DNA of 64,000 bases from assembly GCF_004339765.1 (NCBI RefSeq), contig NZ_SMGO01000001.1, positions 310,001 through 374,000 of the forward strand, written 5' to 3'. The position numbers and the translations under genes were made by a program. The notes under the pieces were generated by a model. The model worked only from the letters and a program-made list of their open reading frames with translations, made no database searches and was not told where the DNA came from. Source of the DNA: Albibacterium bauzanense (GTDB lineage Bacteria > Bacteroidota > Bacteroidia > Sphingobacteriales > Sphingobacteriaceae). Positions 36,436 to 45,353 of this stretch are shown here, one piece after another (the first letter of the stretch is position 1; each line of letters opens with the position of its first letter).

Positions 36436-36466
36436 TTTAATGGTTACTTAAGTTAATTTAACTTTG
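36436..36466 (+). promoter_or_regulatory. Promoter of the CapD-like gene
   Basis: TTTA (36436-36439), a 19-base spacer and TAACTTTG (36459-36466) are one base from the ideal TTTG-N19-TAnnTTTG. The ATG at 36524 lies about 50 bases downstream of the predicted start. Confidence 0.55.
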
Positions 36467-36523
36467 TTAACCTGGTTATTATGAATTAATTAATAATTAG
36501 GAGCATAACAATTAATAAATTGT

Positions 36524-38491
36524 ATGAAAAACCTTTCTCCTTTAAATGTAAACCCGATTAAGAATTTCTTATTAAACGATAAGCATCTTCACCCCTTAAT
36601 CATTCTGTTTATCGATATGGTACTTATTTCCTGTGCATTTACCCTGTCGTTTTTTATTGTAGAGTGGTTCGAATTTTTCCGCATAGACCTTGAACGTTAT
36701 TCTGCTTACATAGTCCTTTTCAATTTAGCGGCTCTACCAATAATCTTTTTATTAAAATTACATACACGGCTTCTCCGATTTTCAAACACAATTGACCTAC
36801 TTCACATATTCTTCGCTACACTCATTGTTACATTATTATTTCTAAGCGGAGTATTACTATTTGGAGACCATATTATTAAAGGTAATTATAAGGCCTTATA
36901 CCAGGTCTTAATAATTAATATATTCGTTTGTTCCACCTTATTAATCATTTTCAGACTGCTTGCCAAATCATTTTATTTATCAATGGTTCAGCATTTCTCT
37001 AATAAAAAAGCTCATCGCGTCTTAATCTATGGATCTGATAAAAATGCAGTATTAGTTAAGCGAGCGTTAGAAAACGACCAGGAAATGAACTATATCATAG
37101 AAGGATTCATAGATATAGAACAAAACCGATTTAACAGCTATGTAGAACAAAAAAAGGTCTATCACTTTAGTGATATGGAACGTCTTAAAAAACAAAAGAA
37201 TATTGACGAGCTTTTAATAGTCAACGAAAACCTAGATCAAAAGTCAAAACAAACAGTAATTGAGTGTTGTATGCGATTGGGTATCCAGGTTCTCACCATT
37301 CCACCTTCTAAAAACTGGCTTTCTGGAAAAGTTGCCAAAAAGCAGATCAGAGAACTACAAATCGAAGATCTACTGCAACGTAAGCCCATTAATATTTCCT
37401 GCAATATGGTAAAGAAGCATATAAAAGGAAAGCGAATTTTAATAACCGGCGCTGCAGGTTCGATAGGCTCTGAAATCGTCCGTCAGGTACTTAGTTACAA
37501 ACCCTCGTTCCTAATATTGTGTGATAATGCCGAATCGCCTTTATACAATATTCAGTTGGAAATAGAAGAGAACTTTCCTAATGCTAATATTGAAATTGTA
37601 ATTGCCGATGTAAAAGAATATGACCGGATGTATAAACTTTTCGATGTGTGCAGGCCCGAAGTTGTATATCATGCAGCAGCATATAAGCATGTACCTTTAA
37701 TGGAAAATAATCCCTTTGAAGCCATTGCTGTAAATGTGGGCGGTACTAAAAACATTGCTGACCTATCCGTAGAATTTGATATCGAGAAATTCATTATGAT
37801 ATCTACCGATAAGGCAGTAAATCCAACCAATGTAATGGGAGCATCCAAGCGATTGGCAGAAATCTATACTCAATCACTTGATTCTTTTCCCCATGGTAAA
37901 ACCCGTTTTATTACCACTCGTTTTGGCAATGTTTTAGGCTCAAATGGCTCTGTTATCCCTCGCTTTCGTGGACAAATTGAAAAGGGCGGACCTATTACAG
38001 TTACCCATCCTGAAATTACACGTTATTTTATGACCATTCCAGAAGCAGTACAACTAGTTTTGGAAGCTGAAACAATGGGGCAGGGTGGAGAGATTTTCGT
38101 GTTTGATATGGGGAAACCAGTAAAGATATTGGATATGGCTAAAAAGATGATCCAGCTTGCAGGTTTAGAAGAAGGAAAAGATATCGAAATTGTATTCACC
38201 GGATTACGCCCTGGCGAAAAACTATATGAAGAATTACTGGCTTCTACAGAGTTAACTATAGCTACCCATCATAAGAAAATCAATATTGCCCGTGTTCAGA
38301 ATTATCCTTACAAACAAGCTAACAAGGCAATAGAGGAATTGCTAAAAGTGAATTTACATCATAATAACGAAGAGGTAGTCCGTATGATGAAGAAGATCGT
38401 TCCTGAGTTCTTAAGCAAGAACTCTGTTTATGAAGATTTAGACCCAAACACAAATCAGCAGATATCTCAATCCATAGAAGAAGTAGGTTAA
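36524..38491 (+). CDS. CapD/WbpM-type nucleotide-sugar 4,6-dehydratase
   Basis: 655-residue membrane enzyme of the FlaA1/CapD family. Four membrane helices lie in residues 20-150. A CoA/NAD-binding-like domain follows (about 160-270), then a catalytic SDR domain with ITGAAGSIGSEIVRQ (about 305-320) and ISTDKAVNPTNVMGASKRLA. The family converts UDP-GlcNAc to 4-keto-6-deoxy sugars (UDP-QuiNAc or FucNAc precursors) for O-antigen and capsule. It has its own promoter and ends next to a convergent small gene. Confidence 0.92.
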   Translation: MKNLSPLNVNPIKNFLLNDKHLHPLIILFIDMVLISCAFTLSFFIVEWFEFFRIDLERYSAYIVLFNLAALPIIFLLKLHTRLLRFSNTIDLLHIFFATLIVTLLFLSGVLLFGDHIIKGNYKALYQVLIINIFVCSTLLIIFRLLAKSFYLSMVQHFSNKKAHRVLIYGSDKNAVLVKRALENDQEMNYIIEGFIDIEQNRFNSYVEQKKVYHFSDMERLKKQKNIDELLIVNENLDQKSKQTVIECCMRLGIQVLTIPPSKNWLSGKVAKKQIRELQIEDLLQRKPINISCNMVKKHIKGKRILITGAAGSIGSEIVRQVLSYKPSFLILCDNAESPLYNIQLEIEENFPNANIEIVIADVKEYDRMYKLFDVCRPEVVYHAAAYKHVPLMENNPFEAIAVNVGGTKNIADLSVEFDIEKFIMISTDKAVNPTNVMGASKRLAEIYTQSLDSFPHGKTRFITTRFGNVLGSNGSVIPRFRGQIEKGGPITVTHPEITRYFMTIPEAVQLVLEAETMGQGGEIFVFDMGKPVKILDMAKKMIQLAGLEEGKDIEIVFTGLRPGEKLYEELLASTELTIATHHKKINIARVQNYPYKQANKAIEELLKVNLHHNNEEVVRMMKKIVPEFLSKNSVYEDLDPNTNQQISQSIEEVG

Positions 38492-38494
38492 CAC

Positions 38495-38776
38495 TTACTT
38501 ATATTTAGCTACATACCTCAGCAACTCCTGTTTATTAGTCAAACTATAAACCATATCCAACGTTAACTTTCTGAATGCTGAAATAATTTGATCGATAGTA
38601 AAGTTATTCGTCAAGTTGGCTGCTGCACTATACACTATCTCGCAAAAGTTCCTCATCTTATACTTAAATACATAGAGATCATGATAACCTTTCAATTTAC
38701 CATTCTCGAAGAATAACAATTCATTTAATGATTTAATCTGAAGCAGACGCAGTAATTCCTTGAAGTCCTTTTCCAT
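38495..38776 (-). CDS. Small hypothetical protein
   Basis: 93 residues, not recognised. Basic and mostly helical (MEKDFKELLRLLQIKSLNEL; RYVAKYK at the end) with one Cys and no signal peptide. It lies 3 bases from the end of the CapD-like gene, convergent with it, and has 206 bases of sequence without a gene upstream. Intact start and stop and normal composition support it, but coding status is not certain. Confidence 0.55.
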   Translation of the reverse strand: MEKDFKELLRLLQIKSLNELLFFENGKLKGYHDLYVFKYKMRNFCEIVYSAAANLTNNFTIDQIISAFRKLTLDMVYSLTNKQELLRYVAKYK

Positions 38777-38982
38777 ACTTTATCGGTTTTCTGGTTATAA
38801 ATTAGGTTTATGCATTAAAAATGCCGATTAAAGCCGAGAAAGCTATATTTCGGAACATATTGCTAAATATTATACCAAATTCGGGAGTATTTTGATGAGT
38901 TTGTATCTAATTCTTCCTAAGACCTCTCTTGATTTAAATAAACTTTAATAATAGAACAAGAACCTAAGGATCATTGACCTTT

Positions 38983-39387
38983 TTAAAACTTATACCCGAC
39001 ACCAACACCAACATTCCATTTACCATCACTGCTTGCTGTCTTACCATTATAAAAAAGGGGTATTTGAATAGCGAAGTGTTTATAAACGCTTGTTAGACCA
39101 AAACCTAGCGTTGGTGTAATCAATGAGTTTTTTGTCCCACTATCGGATTTATCTTCTTTGAACTTCAAACTTGGCAATAAACCCACTAACACCGTCAAAG
39201 GTTTATTAGTAAATTTAATAGCAGGCCCTACCAGGTTTAAGTAGCCTCCATTATCTGCATACCCAGCAACTATAATTCCCTCTATTAAAGTAGCTTTCGT
39301 TTCATTTACTTGTGCTTTCAAAAAAACAGTTGGCATAAAACACAGGATACAACCAAAAAAAATCGTTTTTACTTTACTTACTTGCAT
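38983..39387 (-). CDS. Secreted or outer-membrane protein of unknown function
   Basis: 134 residues with a clear signal peptide (VKTIFFGCILCFMPTVFLKA, cut near KAQ|VNE). The mature part of about 108 residues is rich in Gly and alternating hydrophobic strands (LNLVGPAIKFTNKPLTVLVG, VYKHFAIQIPLFYN) and ends in GVGVGYKF with a terminal Phe, typical of small outer-membrane barrels. Not assignable to a named family. Its upstream region is extremely AT-rich. Confidence 0.65.
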   Translation of the reverse strand: MQVSKVKTIFFGCILCFMPTVFLKAQVNETKATLIEGIIVAGYADNGGYLNLVGPAIKFTNKPLTVLVGLLPSLKFKEDKSDSGTKNSLITPTLGFGLTSVYKHFAIQIPLFYNGKTASSDGKWNVGVGVGYKF

Positions 39388-39868
39388 AATATTTATTTAA
39401 TAAATCAATAATTGTGAATTTCTATATATCAAATATATTATATTTTATATATATTATATATATCAATATAATATATATACATATTTTAATAATTTTTATT
39501 GCAATTAAAATAAATTAATATGTTTTAATACATATTATAACATATATATAAATTAAAATATAAATAATACAAGTTTTATAAACAAAATATATAATATAAT
39601 CACATATAATTATTATAAATTAAAATAATTATGATAATTTATATAGAGATACACCTTTACTATTAAATAAAACACCTAAAAATTCCATAATCAATAACAA
39701 AATCAACCTCTATTTTAGAATTAATGCCAGATATACCTACAATCTACATTCCTTTACTTAAGATCGCTATAGAAAATCATTAACAAGTGGTCTGATGTTA
39801 ATAAGTTCTAGTCCTTTTTCCTACTTATTTTTTTCTAAAAACTCTATATTGCACATTAAACCCCAACT
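39388..39868. other. 481-bp divergent spacer with extremely AT-rich core
   Basis: Between the outer-membrane-like gene and the gluconate operon. Bases 39421-39600 contain only 12 G or C in 180 (about 7%), with many overlapping TATATA tracts, against roughly 35-40% in nearby genes. No open frame or consensus promoter is visible in the core. It could be a nucleoid-protein binding or easily melted regulatory region. Confidence 0.7.
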
Positions 39869-41362
39869 ATGAAGTATGTTTTAGGAATAGACATCGGTAC
39901 AGGCAGTGTAAAAGCTGTATCGGTTGATCTTCAATGCAAGTCGTTTGAAACTTCTCAACAGTATTATTCCTTCAATTCCCCAAAACCAGGTTATCATGAG
40001 CAAGATCCTGAACAGATATGGGCAGCCTTTTTAGAGAGTATTAAAGAGATTATCATTAAAATAGGCTCACAACCTTTGGCTATCAGTTTAAGTAGCGCTA
40101 TGCATAGTTTACTTGCTGTAGATAAAGATTGTAAACCACTGTCAACCATGATGACATGGGCGGACAGTAGAAGTTCCGATATAGCAAAAAGATTAAGCGA
40201 TTCTGCCGAAGGTCTTGCTATTTATAACGATACTGGCACTCCGCTTCATGCCATGTCGCCTTTATGCAAGCTGATCTGGATAAAAGAAAACCAGCCAGAA
40301 TTACTTAACAAAGCCCATAAATTCATCTCTATCAAAGAATACCTTTGGTATAAACTCTTTCAGGAATATAAAATTGATCATTCAATAGCATCCTGCACTG
40401 GCTTATTTGATATCAATAAATTAACTTGGCACAAATCCGCATTGGCATTAATTGGCATTAATAATAACGTATTGTCTGAACCAGTGCCTACAGATTATAC
40501 AAAAGAATTTAATGGTACTAGTCAAAACCCTGAACTTGGTTTTCTTCAAGCAGGCATTCAATTTGTAATAGGTGCCAGCGATGGTTGCCTGGCAAATCTT
40601 GCCAGCATGGCCAATAAACCGGGAGTAGCGGTAATGACTATTGGCACAAGCGGTGCTATTCGAATTGCCAGTAAAACACCTTTGCCAAACGAAAAATCAA
40701 TGCCCTTTAGTTATATTCTAGATCGGGAGACTTTCATTTGTGGTGGCCCGATAAATAATGGTGGTATTACTCTGCAATGGTGGCTAAAAAATATTACAGA
40801 AGGCAAGCCGACAGAAGAAAGTTATGATCAACTTTTCAAACAAATAGGAGAGGTGCCAGCAGGTAGCAGCGGATTAATCTTTTTACCTTACTTAACCGGA
40901 GAGCGCGCACCTATCTGGGACAGTGAAAGTTGCGGTACTTTCTTTGGAGTTAAACTTCAACACGGTCAGCAACATTTTTCAAGAGCTGTTTTAGAAGGAG
41001 TTTGCTATGCAATGAGAGATGTTCTGGATACCGTTCAGCAAAATGCTGAACCCATTACACAAATCAACATCAGTGGCGGATTTGTGAAGTCAGATATATG
41101 GGTACAAACACTTGCTGATATAACCGCAAAGAAATTGGTAGTTGTTCAAACTGAAGATGCATCTTCAGTAGGCGCCGCTTTTTTAGCTATGAAAACCCTG
41201 AATTTAATCCAGGAATATCCAACTTCAAATTATGCCAATCTAAAAACCATTGAACCAAACCCAATAAATTCTAAAATTTATTCAGAGAATTTTACCATCT
41301 TTAGACTCCTTTATTCCAATTTAAAGGAAACCATGCATCAGTTTTACCAAATGAACAATTAA
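39869..41362 (+). CDS. FGGY-family carbohydrate kinase, probable gluconokinase
   Basis: 497 residues. The ATP-binding N-terminus is VLGIDIGTGSVKAV, followed by ISLSSAMHSLLAVD and MTWADSRS. The C-terminal FGGY domain has LPYLTGERAPIWD and INISGGFVKSDIWVQ. FGGY kinases phosphorylate gluconate, xylulose, glycerol and similar. The adjoining GntP permease (3 bases downstream) makes gluconate the best guess, giving 6-phosphogluconate for the Entner-Doudoroff or pentose phosphate route. Confidence 0.85.
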   Translation: MKYVLGIDIGTGSVKAVSVDLQCKSFETSQQYYSFNSPKPGYHEQDPEQIWAAFLESIKEIIIKIGSQPLAISLSSAMHSLLAVDKDCKPLSTMMTWADSRSSDIAKRLSDSAEGLAIYNDTGTPLHAMSPLCKLIWIKENQPELLNKAHKFISIKEYLWYKLFQEYKIDHSIASCTGLFDINKLTWHKSALALIGINNNVLSEPVPTDYTKEFNGTSQNPELGFLQAGIQFVIGASDGCLANLASMANKPGVAVMTIGTSGAIRIASKTPLPNEKSMPFSYILDRETFICGGPINNGGITLQWWLKNITEGKPTEESYDQLFKQIGEVPAGSSGLIFLPYLTGERAPIWDSESCGTFFGVKLQHGQQHFSRAVLEGVCYAMRDVLDTVQQNAEPITQINISGGFVKSDIWVQTLADITAKKLVVVQTEDASSVGAAFLAMKTLNLIQEYPTSNYANLKTIEPNPINSKIYSENFTIFRLLYSNLKETMHQFYQMNN

Positions 41363-41365
41363 ACC

Positions 41366-42658
41366 ATGTCGTCTTTACTAATTGTACTCCTAGGCATTGT
41401 ATTGCTTTTTATTCTTATTCTTAAGAAGCTAAGTCCAATGATTGCCCTTCTTATTGTTGCTATCCTTACTGGTTTATTCCTCGGAATGCCAGTATTAACG
41501 GTGATGGATTCTATCGGAAATGGAATAGGAAGCACACTCGGGAGTATGGTTATGGTGCTTGCACTGGGCGCTATGATGGGTAAACTGATTGAAGACAGCG
41601 GAGCCGCTAAAAAGATCGTATTTGTACTAATGAAATCTTTTGGATATGATAATATCCAATGGGCAGTATTACTTACCGGCCTATTAGTAGGTATCCCATT
41701 ATTCTACAATGCAGGCTTCGTAGTATTGATTCCACTGGTTTTTGCAATAGCTTCAGCTACCGGATTACCAAAATTATACATCGGTATACCCATGGCAGCA
41801 GCATTATCGGTTACACATGGTTTTTTACCACCCCATCCAGGTCCGGTTGCTTTAGCAGCGATTTTGGATGCTGATTTAGGAAAAACACTCTTATACGGAC
41901 TTATTCTAACAGTGCCGATCTCTATCATAGCAGGTGTTTATTTCCCCCGATTAGTCATAAAAAGAGAAAAGGGAGTGAGCTTTGATATGGGTTCTTTTTC
42001 TTCGGATACAAGCTTACCATCTGGCTTTAAAAGTTTTGTAGTTGCACTATTACCCGTATTCATTATCATTGCAGGAACAATTGGCGCCAGCGTTATTCCC
42101 GAATCAATTACGCATACATTTTTTGCATTTATCGCCGACCCAACTGTTGCTTTACTTGCATCGGTCTTAATCGCTGTAATTGTGCAGGATACGCCTATTA
42201 AGGAAGCCATGGAATCTTGTTCTGAAGGAGTAAAAAGCATTGCCATGATCATTCTGATTATTGCTGCCGGTGGCGCCTTTAAACAGATACTGGTAGATAG
42301 CGGAGTAGGAGAAACTGTGAAAGAAATTGCAGCAACCATACAATTATCTCCTTTATTACTTGCCTGGATAATTACCGCACTATTACGCGTCACTTTAGGA
42401 TCAGCAACTGTAGCTGCATTAACTGCCTCAGGAATGGTTCTGCCAATGATCGGACCCGATGCTCCAGCCGAATTAATGGTTCTTTCTGTAGGCGCCGGAA
42501 GCTTAATGCTCTCTCACGTAAACGATACAGGCTTCTGGATGTTTAAAGAGTATTTCAATCTATCACTTAAAGAAACCTTTACCACCTGGACCGTCATGGA
42601 AAGTATCGTGTCGATACTTGGTTTATGTGGTGTATTGCTATTAAGTCATTTCGTGTAA
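41366..42658 (+). CDS. Gluconate:H+ symporter, GntP family
   Basis: 430-residue inner-membrane permease with about 12 membrane helices. Family landmarks are the N-terminal LSPMIALLIVAILTGLFLG, the GLPLFYNAGF-like VGIPLFYNAGFVVLIPL, THGFLPPHPGPVALA, and the C-terminal SVGAGSLMLSHVNDTGFWM. It imports gluconate or a related sugar acid with protons and is co-transcribed with the kinase. Ketogluconate or fructuronate are alternative substrates. Confidence 0.9.
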   Translation: MSSLLIVLLGIVLLFILILKKLSPMIALLIVAILTGLFLGMPVLTVMDSIGNGIGSTLGSMVMVLALGAMMGKLIEDSGAAKKIVFVLMKSFGYDNIQWAVLLTGLLVGIPLFYNAGFVVLIPLVFAIASATGLPKLYIGIPMAAALSVTHGFLPPHPGPVALAAILDADLGKTLLYGLILTVPISIIAGVYFPRLVIKREKGVSFDMGSFSSDTSLPSGFKSFVVALLPVFIIIAGTIGASVIPESITHTFFAFIADPTVALLASVLIAVIVQDTPIKEAMESCSEGVKSIAMIILIIAAGGAFKQILVDSGVGETVKEIAATIQLSPLLLAWIITALLRVTLGSATVAALTASGMVLPMIGPDAPAELMVLSVGAGSLMLSHVNDTGFWMFKEYFNLSLKETFTTWTVMESIVSILGLCGVLLLSHFV

Positions 42659-42719
42659 TCCACTCTTCAACCAATAATAATTCAGATAAGTTTCGATTTT
42701 TTAGTACTTTAAAACAGTC

Positions 42720-42814
42720 ATGTAAAGACATTGCTTTACATACTCGAGTAGTTATCGAATGATCTCTTCGTTGTGTCTACGTTTTTTTAGGCTAAACAAC
42801 GTAGTTACAACGAA
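42720..42814. repeat. Cluster of three inverted repeats (REP-like)
   Basis: Three palindromes in 95 bases. ATGTAAAG/CTTTACAT with a 6-base loop is at 42720-42741, and the perfect palindrome TACTCGAGTA at 42741-42750. A 48-base inverted repeat is at 42767-42814: outer arms TTCGTTGT/ACAACGAA, inner arms CTACGTT/AACGTAG, and an innermost TTTAG/CTAAA. It looks like a dispersed extragenic palindrome or remnant of a small mobile element; no transposase is present. Confidence 0.6.
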
Positions 42815-42867
42815 CCCTATACTCCGCAAATTTTGAAAGATGTAAAACAATGAGATAGGGAAGAGTA

Positions 42868-43164
42868 ATGCTACTATTTAAAACAAGAAGTGCTTATGAT
42901 TGTATTAAGTATATGCGCAACGATGAAGAAATAAAGAAAAAAGCCTACGAAGAGTTATCAAAACTCGACCATACTGAACTGGAGTCAGAACATGAGATCA
43001 ATCTCGAAATTTACTTTCAAGACCCAGAAGGAATCGTCGAAAGGTTTACTGTATTCTTTGAAAGAGGTTTTGATGACGGTAAAGAAGGATGGATAATCCG
43101 CCACATCATTAGTCCGGATAAGCTGCAAAGCCCTGCCGACAAAGAAGACGATAGTATTGAATAG
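42868..43164 (+). CDS. Small acidic hypothetical protein
   Basis: 98 residues, not recognised. It has an N-terminal helix-rich part (TRSAYDCIKYMRNDEEIKKK) and a beta-rich middle (INLEIYFQDPEGIVERFTVF, GKEGWIIRHIISPDK), then an acidic tail. No signal peptide or membrane helix. It stands alone, downstream of the palindrome cluster and convergent with the MATE gene. Probably real because the frame is clean and the composition protein-like. Confidence 0.6.
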   Translation: MLLFKTRSAYDCIKYMRNDEEIKKKAYEELSKLDHTELESEHEINLEIYFQDPEGIVERFTVFFERGFDDGKEGWIIRHIISPDKLQSPADKEDDSIE

Positions 43165-43188
43165 ACTGAACTTAATTATTCAAACAGT

Positions 43189-44541
43189 TTATTTAAGTAA
43201 ATGGCGTGTTTTTGTGCGATAGCGAAGAAAGAGCAGAAGCGATGAAGCCATTAATCCGATAGTTAAACCATACCAAATACCTTCCAGACCATAGCCAAGG
43301 TGGATTCCTAAGTAGTAACTAATAGGTAAACCGATGATCCAGTAAGCAACAAATACGATAAAAGTAGGTTTGTTAACATCACTCATACCTCTTAATATAC
43401 CTAAACCCACTGACTGGGTACCATCAAACAGCTGAAATAAACCAGCAATGATTAATAACTGTGCAGCCAAATAAATTACAGCTTCATCGGCTGTGAATAT
43501 CCAAGGTAATTGTTTATTAAAAACAACAAAAACAAGTGCAGTAAAAACCATAAATACCAGCACAATATGATAGCTTGAAGCAGAGAAGTTAAAGAGACGA
43601 TTCAAGTTATTCTTCCCAAAGCTATTGCCTACTTGTATGGTTGCAGCCGAAGCTATTCCTGTTGCTACCATATAGGTTATGGCCGCTAAGTTAATTGCTA
43701 CTTGATGAGCAGCTTGCTCTACAGCACCTAATTGTCCGGCTAAAATAGAAGCTGCTGCAAAAGCCCCGATTTCAAAGACATACTGCATAGCAACCGGCGA
43801 CCCGATTTTCAGGATATTAATAGAACGAACCCAATCAACTTGTTTCCAAACAAAGTGCTTAATATAGGGGCGGAAGTCTTTTGAATTAAAAATATAGACT
43901 CCCATTACCAATGCCATCAAGCAACGATCTATTAAGGTAGCATAACCAACACCGCTAACTCCCATAGGCTTAATACCAAACATCCCTTTAACGAATATAA
44001 TAGCGATGATAACATTCAATACATTTCCCCAGATGGTAATTCGCATAGCTTGTCTGGTAAACCCTAAACCTTCTGCAAACTGTTTGAAGGCACTGAATAT
44101 CATGATTGGAACGATGGAAATACTCAATATCAGCAAATAGGGTTTGGCTTCTACTACAACTGCCGGGTCTTGATCAAGGTGAGTTAACATAGCCATAGAG
44201 CCATAATAAACTATAAAGAACAGAACTACCCCTGAAATGATATTTAGAAAAATACTGTTTGAAAATAATCGGGCACATTCTTCTTTATTACTACGGCCGT
44301 TTTCTTGAGCAATTAAAGGAGTTAAGCCAAAGGCAATTCCCAAACCGACTACCATAACGATCATAAAAACACTATTTACCAAAGACACAGCAGCTAAAGG
44401 AACGGTACCTGCAAAGTGCCCAACAATAACACTGTCAGCAGTATGAACCAATGTATGACCTAACTGAGAGATCATAATGGGGCCAGCCAAATGCAAGTTG
44501 GAGCGGTAATAAGGTAAGTACTTTGAGAAATATGCTTTCAA
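43189..44541 (-). CDS. MATE family efflux transporter
   Basis: Multidrug/cation antiporter of 450 residues with 12 predicted membrane helices. Landmarks are ISQLGHTLVHTADSVIVGHFAG, GLGIAFGLTPLIAQENG and the second-half GIASAATIQVGNSFGK. The frame stays open to a TTG at 44568 (459 aa), but a TATCTTTG -7 box lies on top of that codon. The TTG at 44541 (MKAYFSKYLPYYRSN) is therefore more likely. Substrate unknown. Divergent from tatA. Confidence 0.9.
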   Translation of the reverse strand: MKAYFSKYLPYYRSNLHLAGPIMISQLGHTLVHTADSVIVGHFAGTVPLAAVSLVNSVFMIVMVVGLGIAFGLTPLIAQENGRSNKEECARLFSNSIFLNIISGVVLFFIVYYGSMAMLTHLDQDPAVVVEAKPYLLILSISIVPIMIFSAFKQFAEGLGFTRQAMRITIWGNVLNVIIAIIFVKGMFGIKPMGVSGVGYATLIDRCLMALVMGVYIFNSKDFRPYIKHFVWKQVDWVRSINILKIGSPVAMQYVFEIGAFAAASILAGQLGAVEQAAHQVAINLAAITYMVATGIASAATIQVGNSFGKNNLNRLFNFSASSYHIVLVFMVFTALVFVVFNKQLPWIFTADEAVIYLAAQLLIIAGLFQLFDGTQSVGLGILRGMSDVNKPTFIVFVAYWIIGLPISYYLGIHLGYGLEGIWYGLTIGLMASSLLLFLRYRTKTRHLLK

Positions 44542-44565
44542 TGTCTGTTTTTTTTTATAATCCGG

Positions 44566-44573
44566 CAAAGATA
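44566..44573 (-). promoter_or_regulatory. Candidate -7 box for the MATE gene
   Basis: On the minus strand TATCTTTG fits TAnnTTTG; transcription would start near 44559, downstream of the outermost TTG. No clear -33 element. Confidence 0.4.
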
Positions 44574-44680
44574 CGGATATCTTATGTCCTATGGAATCAA
44601 CGAATGAAATAGGTTATTTATACCCTGATAAACAGCAATCATTTATCCGATTTATATTCATCATTATTCCTAAAAAATAA

Positions 44681-44688
44681 TAACTTTG
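44681..44688 (+). promoter_or_regulatory. Candidate -7 box for tatA
   Basis: TAACTTTG fits TAnnTTTG, 28 bases before the ATG at 44717. The -33 region is poor. Confidence 0.45.
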
Positions 44689-44716
44689 AAGAATCAATAA
44701 CCAATACTAGAAAAAT

Positions 44717-45262
44717 ATGTACAGTTCAATTCTTTTATTTTTAAACATAGGCGGGCAGGAAATGATTTTCATTTTCGTGATTGCGTTGTTTCTCTTTGGA
44801 GGCAAGAAGCTTCCAGAATTAGCGCGCGGTTTGGGCAAAGGGTTAAGGGAGTTTAAAGATGCTTCAGAAACCATTAAACGCGATATTAACGATCAAATTA
44901 ACGACTTTGAAAAGGATGTTGAGAAAAAATCTGCACCAAAAGCTATAGCAGAAAATTCATCGACTCCTGCTAGCAGCGATGCAAGCGTTGTAGCAGAAAG
45001 TGAAAGGCCTTCTTCGGAGGAAGCAGCCAATGCAGATGACCCGACAGGAAGTTCTGCTGAGGCAGCTGCAACAAAGGATTACAGCGATCCTACGTTAGAT
45101 CCAAACTACAATCCGGAATATGATGGCTTTTATCAGCCGAATTATGATTACAGCGTCCATTCAGATGAGGCAACGTCAGCATCGGCTACTGAAACTCCTG
45201 AACCAGCTGACAGCACAGAACCTCTTAAAAACACAGAGGATCCGAATTCTAAAACAGAGTAA
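44717..45262 (+). CDS. tatA: Sec-independent translocase component TatA/TatB family
   Basis: 181 residues. One N-terminal membrane helix (MIFIFVIALFLFGG) is followed by the FGGKKLPELARGLGKGLREF amphipathic helix, the TatA/E signature. The rest (about 70-181) is an unusually long, acidic, Ala/Ser/Pro/Thr-rich tail with a Tyr-rich patch (PNYNPEYDGFYQPNYDYS), where standard TatA has 20-40 residues. It forms the pore for folded twin-arginine substrates; tatC is not in the window. A TatB role cannot be excluded. Confidence 0.87.
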   Translation: MYSSILLFLNIGGQEMIFIFVIALFLFGGKKLPELARGLGKGLREFKDASETIKRDINDQINDFEKDVEKKSAPKAIAENSSTPASSDASVVAESERPSSEEAANADDPTGSSAEAAATKDYSDPTLDPNYNPEYDGFYQPNYDYSVHSDEATSASATETPEPADSTEPLKNTEDPNSKTE

Positions 45263-45291
45263 CCAATATAATCCCTTTACACATATTGATG

Positions 45292-45316
45292 AGCCGGAAT
45301 TTATTTTCGGCTTTTC
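45292..45316 (+). terminator. Terminator after tatA
   Basis: AGCCGGAA (45292-45299) and TTTCGGCT (45305-45312) form an 8-bp stem with one G-T pair and a 5-base loop, followed by TTTTC. It separates tatA from tex. Confidence 0.65.
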
Positions 45317-45353
45317 TATTCAAAAAATTAAGATTTCATTCCCTTGTAAATTC

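Noticed and set aside
39421-39600. Replication origin or CRISPR-like array in the AT-rich spacer
   Set aside because: No regularly spaced repeats or DnaA-box cluster (TTATCCACA-like) was seen, and no dnaA, dnaN or cas gene is nearby.
45120-45353. N-terminal extension of tex
   Set aside because: It overlaps tatA and a terminator; the family N-terminus matches the ATG at 45354.
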